A DNA stretch of 64,000 bases from Spironucleus salmonicida (GCA_000497125.2 CM035318.1:1112001-1176000); one strand, 5' to 3'. Shown: positions 23,333-36,959, counted from the first letter of the stretch. Notes: generated by a model not told the origin, from the sequence alone. Made by a program: numbers and translations.

Positions 23333-26300
23333 ATGGACCAAAATTTGACTTTTTCTATTGAATCTGAACAATAATAACACAAATAGGAGTATAATATTGG
23401 AGATTTAACAATAGAAACTTAAAGAGAAGTTAAATCTCTAATATAGCTTATAAAGACTTAGTATACATCATAGATTAAAACATCTTTCACAGAATTATCC
23501 GATAATATCAAAAATAGACAGTTCTATGTAATGTTTGAGCCGAAACTTAATACTAATGCTTTATCTGATCATTAAATACCACGATCGATATTACCAATTT
23601 TGGAACCGTTTATTAAAGATGCTTAAGATTAAACTCGTATAGCTTTAGACAATTTACTAACTGATACTATTGTTTCAGCTTTCGGAAAAACATATGAAAG
23701 TGAAATTGACGTTAAGTATAAATAATAACTTAAAATCGACGCCCTAGAAGTTGATTTGCGCAGGTATAATACATAATCTGATGTTTAATAACGAATAATT
23801 GATTAGTTGTAATCATAACTAGTGTCTGAAAGATAAAAATTTGTCAAAGAATTTTAAGCAATTAAGGAATAAGTTTTTCAAAAGAATAGAGTCGGTGGGA
23901 AATATGTTCCAGATTTTAATGAAAATCCATAATCAGCATAAGAGCTATTATAGTTACCAGATATCCCCAACTTAGACTCTATTCGCTCTCGGTCGGCTAA
24001 AGAACCTAGAGTTGATGCCACTAAATTAAAAATATTAAGCTAGTAATGCGCCGTTATGTAAAAATAGTTAGGAGAAGGTGAAAAAATTAGAGTTGAATTA
24101 AAGGAGACTACCAAAAGATTAAAAATAGCAGAGGCAGATCTAGCTAATGAAAGATTAACAATGCGCGAGGAGCTGACATAATATAAAAATAGACTAGCAG
24201 AATTAGAAAAGCACAATATGCTTGTAGAAGAACAATATAATGATTCATAGATTTATTTGGAAAGAAAATAAGAATCTATTGATTAACTCAAAACATAAAT
24301 TAAGGATTTTGATAATTTAGAAAAATAATATCAGCTAGTGGCGTAAGAATACAATAAGCTAAAGATCAAAAGTGATAAAACCACAAGAGAACTTGAAAAG
24401 TTAAAAATAGAGTTTGATGCTAATCTTTAAGAAGGTGAATAAAGCTAATCTGTAGCTATAGTAGAAAAAGAAAATTAATTAAATGAGCTTAATTAAAAAC
24501 TAAACTAACTTATCAAAAGCAATGAGGATTTAGAAGATTAAAATGAATAGTTAATATAAGAAGTTCAATAGTTGAAGGTTTCACAAAAATCTTAAGACCT
24601 AAGTAATGTAACAGATTCTATGATGGAAGTATCATAAAGTCAACCTTAGGAGAAATAAAGAAAGAAGCGAAAAATAACAGTAGAATTCAAGTAATAATTT
24701 CCAGAAGTTTAGCTTTAAACAAGTACAACCAAATCAAATCTATACGATAGTGGTGTATAAGGTCACGGTAATAGTAGTGCTATTTAGAATTCAAATATAC
24801 GTGATGTAATAGCTTTTAGGACAGAGTTTGACTCTGGTAAACAGGTATTAGGATTTAACTGGAGTGTGGATGATGTGGATGATGTTATGAAGAAAGTATT
24901 GGGTGATATAATTGATTTTAGGAGTTAGCTTCGAGGAAGAAATATTAAAAGAGTCCAATAGACTTAGTTTTTAAAAGAAATGTTTGGTAAAGATGTTTAA
25001 GAATAATTTTTACAAGAATATAGATAGGAAAGTATATTGGCCAATAGTAATATAAATAAAGATGCAAGTCTTAATAGTAATAATAAATCTGGAGGTAAAT
25101 CCTTATATTCATAGTCTGACGTTTCACTCTAAGAAGACGATGACCTACAAAAAATATAAGAAGAACTAAATAAAAATCTTAATTAAAATATAATTAAGCC
25201 TAGCAATGTTTTACATCCAGGAATTGATTAAAATATATCTATAAATTCCTAGAATAATTTGCATAAAAGTGGAAACAATGCTAGACCACCAATTCCTTTA
25301 GTAAATTAAAAGAATTATTAAACTACTTCTTAAAAAATTATTGCCACAGATAGTTCTATAGATCAAGATTCATCAATTCTCAGAAATAATGCACAAAACA
25401 ATTAAATTTCAAGTTGTCCTAAATTTGAGACTTTAAAAGATGCATCAATTATTACAAATAATACGGTACCAAATAGTACAAAAGAGGATATTTAAGAAAT
25501 AAATTTAGAGATTCTTTAATAAGCACCTAATTTTCCAACAAAAGAGTCATAATATATTAATTACAAACCTGGTATTACAGGAAACTAGTCAGATAAAATG
25601 TTAAATAATAATTCCAAAAATAATAATTAAAAATAAACGAGTAATTAGTCGAAAAATATTAATACTTCTAAACCATCGCAAAATAAGGTAAATATGAAAC
25701 CTAATGTGAGTTTTGATAAAAAACCATTAGGCCCATCTTCTGTTACTTCACTGACTAAGGAGAAATAAAATAATCAAATGATAACAAATAATTTTGTCTT
25801 ACCAGATGAGAAAAACGATTCTATTTCTTAAAATCAGGATAAGACGGAGTCGGTAAAAGATATAATGGAAGTATAAGCTTATATTCCAATTTCATAAAAT
25901 CAACATACCTCAGTTAATAATAATTAGATGATAAATAATCAGTTAAATTCTTCAATAGATTATAAGAAGCAAAATAGCAATGCTGACTCTCCATATACTG
26001 AAATAGAGAACCACTAGTAGGATAACGCAGTTAATAGTTAACTTACTAGTATTTCAATTGATCCTAGAAGTATAATTGAAGAACATATTGAAGATTAAGT
26101 CAATGAATCTCTTGCTTTATAAATTAAAGCAGTTGCTAGTAATCATTCAATTATATCGTTTGTAAATTATAATGATGATGTATAATCAGATTAGGTAACA
26201 GAGTCAGATATTGATGATGAAGAATTCATTAGATTAATAGAACATGATAGTTTTAAAGATGAAGATAATCTAGTAATTTCAAATGATAAAATACTTAATA

Positions 26301-28564
26301 ACCAGAATATTATTTCTTATCAAGAGTAAAATCCACTATTACAGTCTTAATATGAAGCAGAAACTATATCAAATAATTAAAAAGATATTTCAAATTTGAT
26401 ATAAATCAAATAAGATGTGAAAGCCCCTTAAAAAGTAAATGTTAAAGAATAGTTAATAGAAATTTTAGGTGGATAGCCCCAACCCAAAAATATATAGTTA
26501 TCAGAAAAGTAATTATAAATAGCTACTGAGGAAGAAAAGAAGAAGATAATTGTTACTGCATTAAAAGATCAGCTTTTTACATTTTTATTAAACAACGATA
26601 TTGAAAATGAAACTTAGGAAACGGATCAAACATTAAATAATCATATCAAATCTTTATAGCTCGTTGACGAATTATAATATATACTTACAGATAAATTTAC
26701 TTCCGAAAAAGTATTATAAGACTATCCTTTAGATTAAAAAGACATGGATTCAATTGCAAAATAATTATATAAAGCAACAACATTAAAGAAAGTTGTTAAT
26801 ATGCTACCATAGCTAGATGAACATAATAAGTAAATAGTATAACAACTATTCGATCCTAATACATGCTAGTAGTTTTAAGATAATAACCTGGATGAAAAAA
26901 CACATCCTTTAATAAAGCAGATCTTTTTCAATTCAAATTTACTTCCGTTATTAGTTTAAAATAAAGAAAAAGTTACCTTGTTTTAAAATGAAAATTTAGA
27001 TCAATCACAAATTGAAGAAGCCTTACTTTTAACAGTTCAAAATGATTTATACACACCAGAAAAAATGGCTTCTAATCTTTAATCATGCTTAGAAAATTAT
27101 AAGTTTGAAAATGCTCATTCATAATTAATGCAAAAATTGAAAAATATTTTTGCTGATGATTTTTATGAAGAAATTCTAAAAGGAAATGAAAATTTTACAG
27201 AGGAAGCAAGGTTGTCACTGATATAAATATTATAAGATGCAACGGTCGTATAAAAATTCCTTTAATCTGATATTGATAAAAATACAGCTAAAAAGTTATT
27301 TTTACTTTATGAACCAGGAAGAGTTAGACGATTATAATAAAACCAGATATCATCAGAAGAAGTTAAGAGAATAATTGATATTTTGCTTGACCCAGAAGTT
27401 ATAAGGATATTATTTGGTAATAATATTTCAGATATAGAGCTTAAGAAATTAGTATAGCAGAGAAGTGAAGCTAAATAAGTTGAAAAGCAGATTAAAACAT
27501 CTGATCATATTTTGTTAAACACCGATATAGCTAAAAAAATGTCACATGGTATGCTAGATAAGGCTACTTTGAACGCTGTTGTTAAAACATTTTATAGTAA
27601 AAATGTTTCAAATTTAATAGCATCTAGTAAATTTTCTACAGAGACCGCAAAGTAAATTTCGACTGTTCTTTATAACCCAGAATTTATGAAATAACTTTAA
27701 AATGATGAGGCGGATGAAAGTAATATTTAAAGACTTGCACAAGTAATTTATAATCCTGAAGTTATTTAACTTCTATAAAGTAATATCAAATCAAAGTAAG
27801 TTAGAGAACAAGCTAGATAGTGTGCCGCTATTGTACAAACTGAGACATAAGATGTATTATCAGATAGTAAATATTAAATACCATTTTAGGTTATTAGTTC
27901 TGTTAATGATATTAAGGAAAATTTAAGTAACTCTAAGTCTAGGCATCAAATGAGTTAAATTTAGGCTAGTTAAAATGTGAGTTAAGGATATTAAAGAAAA
28001 GGGTATAAAAGTGGTGGCAGCTTTAGACGAGATTCTACAGTTAAAATGCCATTTTTATAAGGTAATAATAAACAAGCGCCTAGTTTTATTAGAAGCTTTA
28101 AATTGCCTGGAGAGGAAGATATATCTGTAAGTTAACCTAAAACAAAGAAATCCCCTTAGAAGAATGTTTAACAGAAAATTAATTCCATAAGGTATAATAG
28201 TAATAATAATAGACAAGAATCACCACCTAGACATGTAGTTCCATGTTGTATAGTTGGGTTAAGTGGTGTTGAGGAACCTATTTATAAAAGTGAAATCACT
28301 CAAAATAAACCTGTTTACAAAAATTTACATGATAAAATAAGGAGAGAATACGCTGAACGGGAAATTGTCATATCTAAACAGCAAGAACGTCCTAAACCTT
28401 AAGAAAAGCTAAGCTTGTTGACATAAGTGCCATTAAATAATGAAGGATATATTGCAGATCGAAGAGAGCAGGCAAAGTTAGAAAGCTTTAAAAATATAGT
28501 TAATTCAGTAGGTTTAGATAATGAAAATCCTGGCCTAGATGGTTTTACTTTTAAAAAATTGTGA
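23333..28564 (+). CDS. 1,743-aa coiled-coil and helical-repeat protein
   Basis: One open frame of 1,743 codons starts right after ACTCCGCAAAAA. Residues ~100-460 are long coiled coil (QKQLGEGEKIRVELKETTKR and similar heptads). Residues ~460-1000 are low complexity, Asn/Ser/Gln-rich. Residues ~1010-1510 contain a degenerate helical repeat built on a core like LYNPEFMKQLQ, IYNPEVIQLLQ, LLDPEVIRILF and LYEPGRVRRLQ, spaced about 35-60 residues. The C terminus is basic. No known family is recognised. Such an architecture is common in cytoskeletal or centrosomal scaffolds, but that is only inference. Confidence 0.75.
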
Positions 28565-28642
28565 CTGTTTTTAAATAGGTTATATTAGTCATTACATATT
28601 ATATTATATAAATTATAAATTATTCCTTTCCATTTATAAATT

Positions 28643-31600
28643 ATGGAAGAAACGATTATTCATACTTTCTAGCTTTCAGAGCTCAACTAGCTTCCAGAAA
28701 TATTTGCTTCATTAGAGGAATTATATATTATGCTATTAGATCTAGTTTATACTAAAAAGTATAATTGCATTTAGCAGTATAATTCAATTATTTAATATTG
28801 TATTGAAAATAACTTTTTAATAAATATTTAATTTTAAGCATAAAAGTTTAACAATTAAATGAGCCCCACATAATTAATAATTGGGTGCCTAGTTATGATT
28901 CCTACTTTAATTGCTAGCACTAATTTTTAAGAAGCTATCACATTAGCTGATGCTCTCTAAAATGACATCACTACATAGATTTAAGATTATCATTTAGATA
29001 GTTATTTCAAACAAAATCATACAACATATTTGCAACTTCTTAAAATATTTAAAAACAAAATTTAGAATTCTAAAAACTATTTAGATATTATTAATATATT
29101 AAGATCAGTCGCCTATGAAGGACTAGGAAACTATAAAGCATCATTGCAGCAAATATAAGCAATAGCTGAAACAGATAAATCTATTTAACTAGCTTGTTTG
29201 CGAATTAAATTTAATCTTATTTATTAATAGTCAAAAGAATTTTTAGTTCCAATGTTTGAAATGGCTAAAAATAATATATCATCAATGATATCTGAAATTA
29301 AATAACTATAGTCAAACATAACTAAAGTTTCAAAGAATACCCTTTTTGATTATGATTAGTCTCTCATTCAATATGTTTCAACTTTATATTTATCGCGTAT
29401 ACATACTTTAATTAATAGTTACGAATAGGCAAATATATATTATACGGAATTATGGTAACTTTCACCAGACGATGAGTCTTATGAAGAATCAATTGTTGCG
29501 TATCTAGATAATTTCGTTAGATATGCAGGTGGAGATAAGAATGATTGTTCATTAGTTACCAAGTCGCCTTTACATTATCATTTCCACTCAAACAAAATTC
29601 GTCCAGAAGTCGTTAATTAGGCACTTTAAATTGCAACAGAATTTGCTAACGTTAAAGACAAATAACAGTTAAATGCTATTGCCTATTATTACATGGGTCA
29701 TTTAAAAATATTACTTAAAGATTATGATGGAGCAGTAGGTGATTTACGTAAATCTAAAGAATTAAATCAAACATAGTATAAGTATCCTTCTGAACTTGTT
29801 TCTGTTGCATGGTTGCCATCAATGATAGATTTTGATCTATTAAGTGTTATGCTTTTGTCAGGGCGAAAAGAAATTTGTTAGGTGAATTAACCTAATTATT
29901 TTGAAAAAATTATTCAAAATAAAAATATTTTAATTTAGCTTTCAACTGATCGTTAAGAAATGGCATAAATCTTGCATATATTGTTTAATTTTTAACGAAA
30001 ATTTCATGATAATTCCCTGCTTTCTAATGAAGATGTTGTTCATTTATTAGTTAAAGTTGGTATGTTAGATGATAAATTTTTCCCAAATAATACAGAATTT
30101 TACTATGTTGAACCTACTATTAACAATTGTCACATTATGGTTTAAGTTTATTTGCTGGCAATATATTTTATCGAAAGCTAAAATTACGAAATTGGATAAT
30201 TCTGTAGAGATAAAATTAAGGATTTAATAGGAGAATTTCCTGAATTGGAACTAGTATAAACTATTTTAAAAAGTAAATAGAATATGTAATAAGATGTTCA
30301 AATAGTTCCAACAGTTTCCTATACACTTTTGCTTATGCAAACCCAAAAGAGAAAGACATTTTTAGAAAATGTTTAAAAATGGATTATGAAATAACAACCT
30401 CCTACATCTGAATCCCGTAGAATTTAAGTTTATACAAAATGTCTTTAAAGTTCACCAGATACTGCGATTAATCTTTCAAATTTATTATAAGATGTAGAAC
30501 CAATTAGGATATTATTAAAATGTTATAAAAGCATATAAGTTACAGATATTATTTAAAATTAAACCGATAGCTTTTCCATTATCATAAAAGCATTTTTATT
30601 GTACGAAAATAAAAGCATTGGTTAAGCAATAGAATTACTGGAGAAAACTGTTTATTTAACGCAAGTTAAGGAAAAATAATAATTAGTATATTTTAATCTG
30701 GCTAAACTTAACGTTTTAAATAATACTACAGAAGATGGAATCAATATTTTATAAGTATTGGAATAAACTGTATCAAAATCAACAATACTATATAATTCAG
30801 TTATTTTCGATTTGATTCTAGCATATGAAGAAATTTCAGATGTGAATAAAGCGCTACAACTAGGATCATAACATTCTACATTTAATATTCTAAAAACAAT
30901 GATTGTCTTCAAATAGTTCCAATTTGGAATAGATTACGAAACAATGGAAAATTTGCTTAAAAATTACGTAGAATTGAATGAATTCGATAGTTTAGTTATC
31001 AGAGCTATCTTACATCTGAAAAGTACACAAGACCAAGATGGTTACTTCCAGCAGTTATTTACTGAACTTCTAAATAGAATTCCATAATTCTAAAAAATCT
31101 TTGAGCAGCCCAAAACATAGTTTCCTTCCCCAAATTACTTCACGCTAGAGATCATTGAGTAAGAGAAAATGTCATCAAGTCTGCTGCCATAATTTTCACC
31201 AATTAGCATATTCTTAAGCGATATTTATGACAAAAAGTACTCAATTCTGTTTTTTGTCAGCTTGTGTTGCAGCCTGGCATTAATTTTGGACTAGCAAATT
31301 GATTTTGCACTAATTGAACCATTTTTCGGAGTCCGCGACAACTTCCACAGTTCTTGGGCGAATAACGTTCATATTTACCTTCTCAAGTTCGGCCTGGAAT
31401 CTCCTTTTATGGAGTCTATTTAGCAAAATTCCTAGGCCGAAGTGATCTAAACGATCGAAGTGAACCAGCAATAACACAATTTATTAGCGCTCAATTTCCC
31501 AGTAAATCTGCCTAAAATATACGAAAAATAGGAGTTCTTTAATCCGATAAATCAGTTCACGGTCGCGAGTTTGGTAGATGAAGTGAAAAGTCAAATTGAG

Positions 31601-31903
31601 CCGGAAAATCAGACGCAAAACAACACTTGCCAGAGCGTGCTGAACAGCGTTTTCATGCTGGACTACACGGTCGAAGTGGTATCGCCCAAAAAGTAGGTCC
31701 AGAACCTGGCGCTTGAGCCGAATAAGCTAACGCTGCAGCAGCTGGAAACGCCGCAGAGGCCGCTGAGGGCCAAATCGGCACGGCCGCTCCTGAAAATGCC
31801 GAAAACAATTTAGCAGCAGAAGCCAGTGGTTGGAAAACCGATTCGGGCCGGCTTCAGGAGGCTGAAGGCGATTCAGGACTCAGGGAGTGGGGATGCCGAG
31901 TGA
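28643..31903 (+). CDS. 1,086-aa helical protein with TPR-like segment
   Basis: The frame runs from ATG 28643 to TGA 31901-31903. Most of it is alpha-helical. A segment near residues 345-385 looks like a tetratricopeptide unit (AIAYYYMGHLKILLKDYDGAV), and weaker helical pairs follow (SIGQAIELLEKTV, residues ~655-667), so a superhelical TPR-type scaffold is likely. I do not recognise an orthologue. From about 31130 the gene changes from AT-rich with TAA/TAG glutamines to GC-rich with CAG glutamines, ending in a basic, Pro-rich tail (RPLRAKSARPLLKMPK). CCTTTCC precedes the start. Confidence 0.7.
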
Positions 31904-32206
31904 TGGTCTTTTGGGTACAGATGGAAACGTGGGTGTGGTAAAAATAGTAATTCCAAATTTATATACTGTGAATATTATATATAGTTAAATAATATTTAGA
32001 GCAAATCCATTTTGTTGAGGATGAAAAACAGTTTCAGGAGATGTAGTTGGATGAAATGAGCTTTGGGTAGTGTGATGTTTTCCTGAACAGAACAGAAATG
32101 TGTGTATAAAATTTAATAAACTACAAATGAAGGGTAAGTAGGATTTTTCCAAAAATGAGACTTTAAAGTGATATTAAAACATTTTCTTGCATTGAAAGCT
32201 ACCAGT
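31904..32206. other. Convergent intergenic region
   Basis: Three hundred bases lie between two converging stops. I see only short frames without coding character. Confidence 0.5.
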
Positions 32207-34048
32207 TCACTCATCCAAGGTTTTTAGCGCCATCTCATCGCTGTCACCTTTGCTATTCCTGCTAGGTTAACTTTCTCTCTTACTACCTAATAAGCTGTTT
32301 ATTAAGTTTAGTTCATTTTTCTTCCCATCCCTATCTTCAAGCATACTATTTTTATAGAAATCAATACTTTAACCGTTCAAACCACTCAGATCGTTTCTAG
32401 TAACATTAATCAGCTCGCTATCTTTCTACTAGCCGTCAATGTCAATATTTGCAGCTTCCTTCTAGTCATTAAATGTGTCCTACAGTCCACCCATATCACC
32501 GTCTTATTTGGCTTAAGTAACAAACTGCAGTTTATAGAGACCGAAAACTTCAGCGATCACAATTGGTATTTAAAACAACAATAGAGATACATCTGTTAGA
32601 TAAATACCTTAATATAAAGGTTAATTGACACCTTCCTACGTAACTAAAGCAACAGATAAGGAACTGTTAATTAGTAACTAGAAAAGGCTATAAATAGCTA
32701 GTTTGTAAGGTTTTGAAGTGAAAATTGCAATATTGCAACATACTTGAAGTGGTGCTAACCCCATTCCTTCTATCATTCCCCATTTCAAAAAACTAAACTA
32801 ACTAAGCCAATTTTCAAGCTCTGTAACAGTATACTTCTCTGTAAGAGCAGAGTTTGCCATTACAAAAAGTACGTTGGTGAATGCCGGAGCACACACGAAG
32901 CATATGAAGGCGAACGTGAACGATAGTGCAAAAACTAAAATAAGAGATTGCAAAACTAGTTTAAAGACTCTATCATAACGTTTAACAGACATATTAATTG
33001 CACCAATAGCCAGCATTACAGGCTCGGAAGCAAAGTTGACTGAAGAAGCGATCTTTCCAATTCGTAACATATAATAGGTAAAAATAAAAATAAATTTTTG
33101 AAAATCTGAACCGTTTTCATTGAAAATTATAGAAACAAATACTGGTATCGTTCCCAGCGCCCATCTGGCTTCGTAAAGGTAGAAAGGTATAATTGATTTA
33201 AGAATATTTAAAAGCACTTTAAATCTAAAAGGATTAAACAGCTTTAAGTCGTAGCGAGCAGCTAATTTTAATCCGGAAGCTTAAGAAAGTGCTGGAACAA
33301 TAGCTAATAACGAAATTACGAGAGCAAAACCTTATCCTGCAAGTTCAGCGACTGCTACCATGATAAATTTTTAAGGTTATTCTGGAGTTTCTTCTGTACT
33401 AGGTCCTTGAGAGATATAAAGAGCCATTAACACAAGTAATGTTGTGAGTTTAATAACAACATATCCAAAATCCATATAAAGCTCGACAGATTTTCTATTT
33501 TCAACTCTATAATATGGTTTCATACTTGTACTGAATAATCCCATAGCACAACCTACTCCACCTACCAGAGTGATGTATTATTTGGCTTCAGCTGCTATAT
33601 AAGGAGTGAAATACTCTGAAATTGTTCCTGATAAAGAAATCACGATTGCAATACAAATAATACTAAATAAGATTGCTAACGTAATACCATATGTAAAGAT
33701 AGTATTAGAAGCCACCATTTAAGCTGCTTGTAAAAACTATGCAACTAATTCAGAAGTAGCTCTATTAACTGCAATGGAAACTGCATGAGTTGAAAGAAAA
33801 ATTAATGGTTATAAGGTAGCAATTGCAGCAGCATAATCTACACCTAAGTAAAATAAAACTAAATAAATCTCTAATACATACTATAATTAGATAATCAGAT
33901 TCATAACAAAATGTGCGGGAATATTTTAAAGTAAGAGTTATGATAATGGCAACAATACAGCGTGTTGAATATCAATACCACGGCAGTTCATAGATGAGGC
34001 ATCAGATTCACATGATTTACCTGAAACCTATGACTTGTATTCAGTCAT
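32207..34048 (-). CDS. MATE-like multidrug/organic cation efflux membrane protein
   Basis: The protein has 613 aa with about 12 hydrophobic segments spread over residues 25-510 and a hydrophilic C-terminal tail of about 100 residues rich in Asp, Ser and Lys. The topology and stretches such as AAAIATLQPLIFLSTHAVSIAVN near 75 and LVGGVGCAMGLFSTSMKPYYRVENR near 165 resemble the MATE transporter fold, which exports drugs or organic cations in exchange for Na+ or H+. No single diagnostic motif is decisive, so another MOP-superfamily flippase is possible. The gene starts about 210 bp from the divergent coiled-coil gene. Confidence 0.65.
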
Positions 34049-34260
34049 TTTATTGAAATTATTAGTTATTAATATATTACAATTTGAAATATTTATTTCT
34101 GTTGTTTAATCTGTCGTTCCATATTAAACTATTTTGTTATAATTCATTTAATATAGTTAGCACTACATTTCTCTATTGGAATCGAAACAATTTATAATGT
34201 GTTCATACATTCGATATTATAGTATTATATATAGATTAAGCTCTGGTTATAAAAATTTTA

Positions 34261-34554
34261 ATGACACTTTCCGATATTAAAGATCTTTACACACATATTC
34301 TTTAAAAGTATGAGAATCTGTAAATATAATATGAATATATGAAGACTAATAAAGATAATTAGATAACATTATTGTAGGATGATCTTCAAACTTTGAAAAA
34401 ATAAAATAAGGATAGTTGTTAATAAATTATTTCTTTAAAAACATAGTTGAGAGATTTAAAAATAGAACAACTTGGATTAGGTAAAGATGTATAAGAGCCT
34501 GAGTAAGAATTAAATCAAATTACAGTAGCGGAATGTATTAATATTGTAGAGTGA
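34261..34554 (+). CDS. Small coiled-coil protein, 97 aa
   Basis: The short frame from ATG to TGA is almost entirely heptad-patterned (ILQKYENLQIQYEYMK, LQDDLQTLKKQ), with Gln mostly TAA/TAG. A single coiled coil with an acidic end. I recognise no family. It lies head-on to the MATE-like gene and 61 bp before the next gene on the same strand. Confidence 0.55.
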
Positions 34555-34593
34555 TTAATGCATCTAGTGTTCATACTATTAATTGCTTAAGTT

Positions 34594-34599
34594 CACTCC
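34594..34599 (+). promoter_or_regulatory. Start-proximal CACTCC element
   Basis: CACTCC lies 16 nt before ATG 34616 and favours that start over the out-of-frame ATG at 34558. Confidence 0.4.
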
Positions 34600-34615
34600 T
34601 ATTTACCATCCGGTT

Positions 34616-35170
34616 ATGTGTCTTACTAATAATTCAATCTCTATAATCTGGCCATATTAACTTTTCTGCGATGTGGCGAAATCTAGGCAGGCAACACTTC
34701 ATAATCCGGCATATCAATGTTATTTAAATTTACCTAAGGCAGATGAAATATCCGACCTCGTCTAAAATTTGGTCTTTATGGGGTTTTTGGCTAAGTTTTA
34801 GTAACCAATTCCTTCAAAAGAAGATCAAATTACTGATCACTTTAGTCTATTTAGAATTTCACTTTTCTACTATTTGGAAGTGATATCGATCTTTAAGGAA
34901 TTGATGGCAATTAGGGGTTCATTTTCTATAAATATAGATAAAACTTTAGATATAATATTGGGAATAAATAATCTACTAAACAATATATATATATTAATAT
35001 AATATAGAGAATATCATTCATTTTAAATTGTACTAGGTTATTTACTAATCAATGTATTTGATTCATCAGTATCTTATACTGAAACTGTATCCATCTACTA
35101 GCTTGCGAGCCGTAACGATGACGAATATTGCTACTGTTTATAAAGTTTTTGTTAATTGTCTTGCAGCTGA
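34616..35170 (+). CDS. Orphan protein, 184 aa
   Basis: The frame runs from ATG (MCLTNNSISII) to TGA. Its middle is hydrophobic and helical (LVQNLVFMGFLAKF, ISLFYYLEVISIF), and there is a Cys pair near the end (YCYCLQSFC). I recognise no family. The start was chosen because of the CACTCC element just upstream. The last 157 bp overlap the 3' end of the converging minus-strand gene; both frames stay open there. Confidence 0.5.
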
Positions 35171-35358
35171 AAAAAGTCATCATATACTTTAATAAGATCA
35201 TCATAGTGTTTTTCATCAGAAATAGAAGTCGACACTTTATTCACTTAATCGCGTATATCTGAAAAATCTAGGTCAAATTCCAGAAATTCTGGTTATGATC
35301 TCTTATGTTCAATCTTTTACTTATATCTTGCTAGTCGTTATTGAAAATATTCATCCAT
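35014..35358 (-). CDS. Small coiled-coil protein, 114 aa
   Basis: The frame starts MDEYFQQRLARYKQKIE and is helical and acidic throughout, ending in a Gln/Ser-rich tail. The pattern suits a short coiled coil. It overlaps the preceding plus-strand gene antisense over 157 bp at the 3' ends, and starts 41 bp from the dUTPase stop on the same strand. No family is recognised. Confidence 0.55.
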
Positions 35359-35399
35359 TAAAAACAATTATATATAAATATATATATCAATTTTATTAA

Positions 35400-35831
35400 T
35401 CATTTCATACCAGTACTACCAAATCCTTATATGTCTCTTGAAGTTTTATTAATCTTGTCAATTGTAAATGTAGCAACATAGCTTCTAACAACAACCATTT
35501 GCGCTATTCTATCTCCTCTATTAACTACAAAATCATTCTATCCAAAATTCATCAATATAACTCCAATTTCACCCCTATAGTCTGCATCAATCGTACCAGG
35601 AGAATTTAGAACAGCTATCTAATTTTTTAAGGCCAATCCTGATCTAGACCGTATCTCAATATGATAATCAGGTGAAAATTCTGTATAAAGGCCAGTAGGG
35701 ATAAGAGCAGATTACATTGGTTTAATTGTCACAGATGTAGATATGTGTGCTTTTAAATCTGCTCCAGCAGATTGGGAACTTTAATATACAGGTATAAATT
35801 CTTCAGATATTGGACTCAGTTTAATTTGCAT
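35400..35831 (-). CDS. DUT: dUTPase (deoxyuridine 5'-triphosphate nucleotidohydrolase)
   Basis: The protein has 143 aa, the usual length of the trimeric enzyme. All five family motifs are visible in order: AGADLKAH (1), RSRSGLALK (2), GTIDADYRGEIGV (3), RGDRIAQMVV (4) and RDIQGFGSTG (5). The catalytic aspartate is in motif 3. It converts dUTP to dUMP, keeping uracil out of DNA. It shows no organelle-targeting extension. Gln is written TAA/TAG several times, so it is native to this code. Confidence 0.96.
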
Positions 35832-35928
35832 TTTAAGATAACTGCATAAAATTTAAATAATACGCTAGGAATAGGTTACCTATTAATTGAAATTTTAATA
35901 ATTTAATAATAACTAAGAATAATAAATA

Positions 35929-36183
35929 TCATTTCTATGTGTAATCCACATTCAAATAATCGCGTTTTCGAATAAATTTAAGATCTTTTTTTGATGTTTT
36001 TTGTAAATATAAAATTTCTTATACTTCTGAAGAGCAATCTCTTGTATTTTCAATAAGTTGTTTAACATGTCCCCATATTTCCTTTATTTCTAATCTATTT
36101 GACATTAAGTTTGACATTAGTAGATAAACATCGTATGTATCTTCAAAAATACCGTCATCTAGGTTTTTATTTATTGCATCCAT
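35929..36183 (-). CDS. Small helical protein, 84 aa
   Basis: The frame from ATG to TGA (MDAINKNLDDGIFEDTY) is helical, with a hydrophobic pattern (VYLLMSNLMSNRLEIKEIWGHVKQLIEN) and a basic end. The length and helix-rich nature recall small kinetochore, dynein or exocyst-type accessory subunits, but no family is recognised. It precedes the dUTPase on the same strand by about 100 bp. Confidence 0.5.
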
Positions 36184-36329
36184 AGTTATTAAAGCTGATG
36201 ATGAATAGTTGTGTTATTACATTTTTAGTTTAGTAAAAATTTTAATATAAATATATAAATAGAATATACATAACTTGTTACTCTAATATTAATATACTCA
36301 TTAATTATAAGTTATTCTAAATTTACAAA

Positions 36330-36710
36330 ATGTATCACAAACTTCCAAATTACACTAACACATTTTACTCAAAAATAGAATCGAAACCTTAATACTTTTC
36401 AAAGATAGTATACCCAGAAAATGAATAGGAATATAAAAATATAGCCAAATAGGAGTAAAAGTAAGTAGAATCATTTAATAAAGTTAGCGTAAAAATGTTT
36501 AAATTTAAGAGACCAAGTTTTCGTCCCATCTAAAACAAAGAGATATGTGAAATGGAAAAATTTGTTGACTAAATTAGTCATAAAAAGCAACCAATTCCGT
36601 CTTTAAAGAGTTTTTCAATAAACCGAGATATTTAGCCAAATTCATTTTATCCACTAAGTGCACGAAGGTGTAAAAGATAATATTTTGATTACTAAACAGA
36701 TTTTGAGTGA
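36330..36710 (+). CDS. Small orphan protein, 126 aa
   Basis: The frame from ATG to TGA is basic and Tyr/Phe-rich (MYHKLPNYTNTFYSKIE), with Ser-Pro and Lys-Arg clusters (KFKRPSFRPIQ) and no membrane segment. Predicted largely disordered. I recognise no family. It is divergent from the 84-aa gene. Confidence 0.5.
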
Positions 36711-36959
36711 TTATCTTAACCATCAATTTTAATTTTGTTTCCCATTATCAATTTTTAAGTGAAATCGGATAATGGAACAAAATAAAATGATAAATAATAT
36801 TATAATAATTATATATTTTCTGTCTACTTGTAGAAAGCTGAGTAGAGGAGACTTTACACAATGTTTTATTTAATTAATATAATAAATACGAGAAATAGTT
36901 TTTGCACTAATTTTTAATTTAAAAATTTAACCCAATAAACATTAGACATTAAATACTAT

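Noticed and set aside
34558-34734. Signal-peptide-like frame starting MHLVFILLIAQVHS
   Set aside because: It ends after 59 codons and overlaps the better 184-aa frame whose ATG has the CACTCC element.
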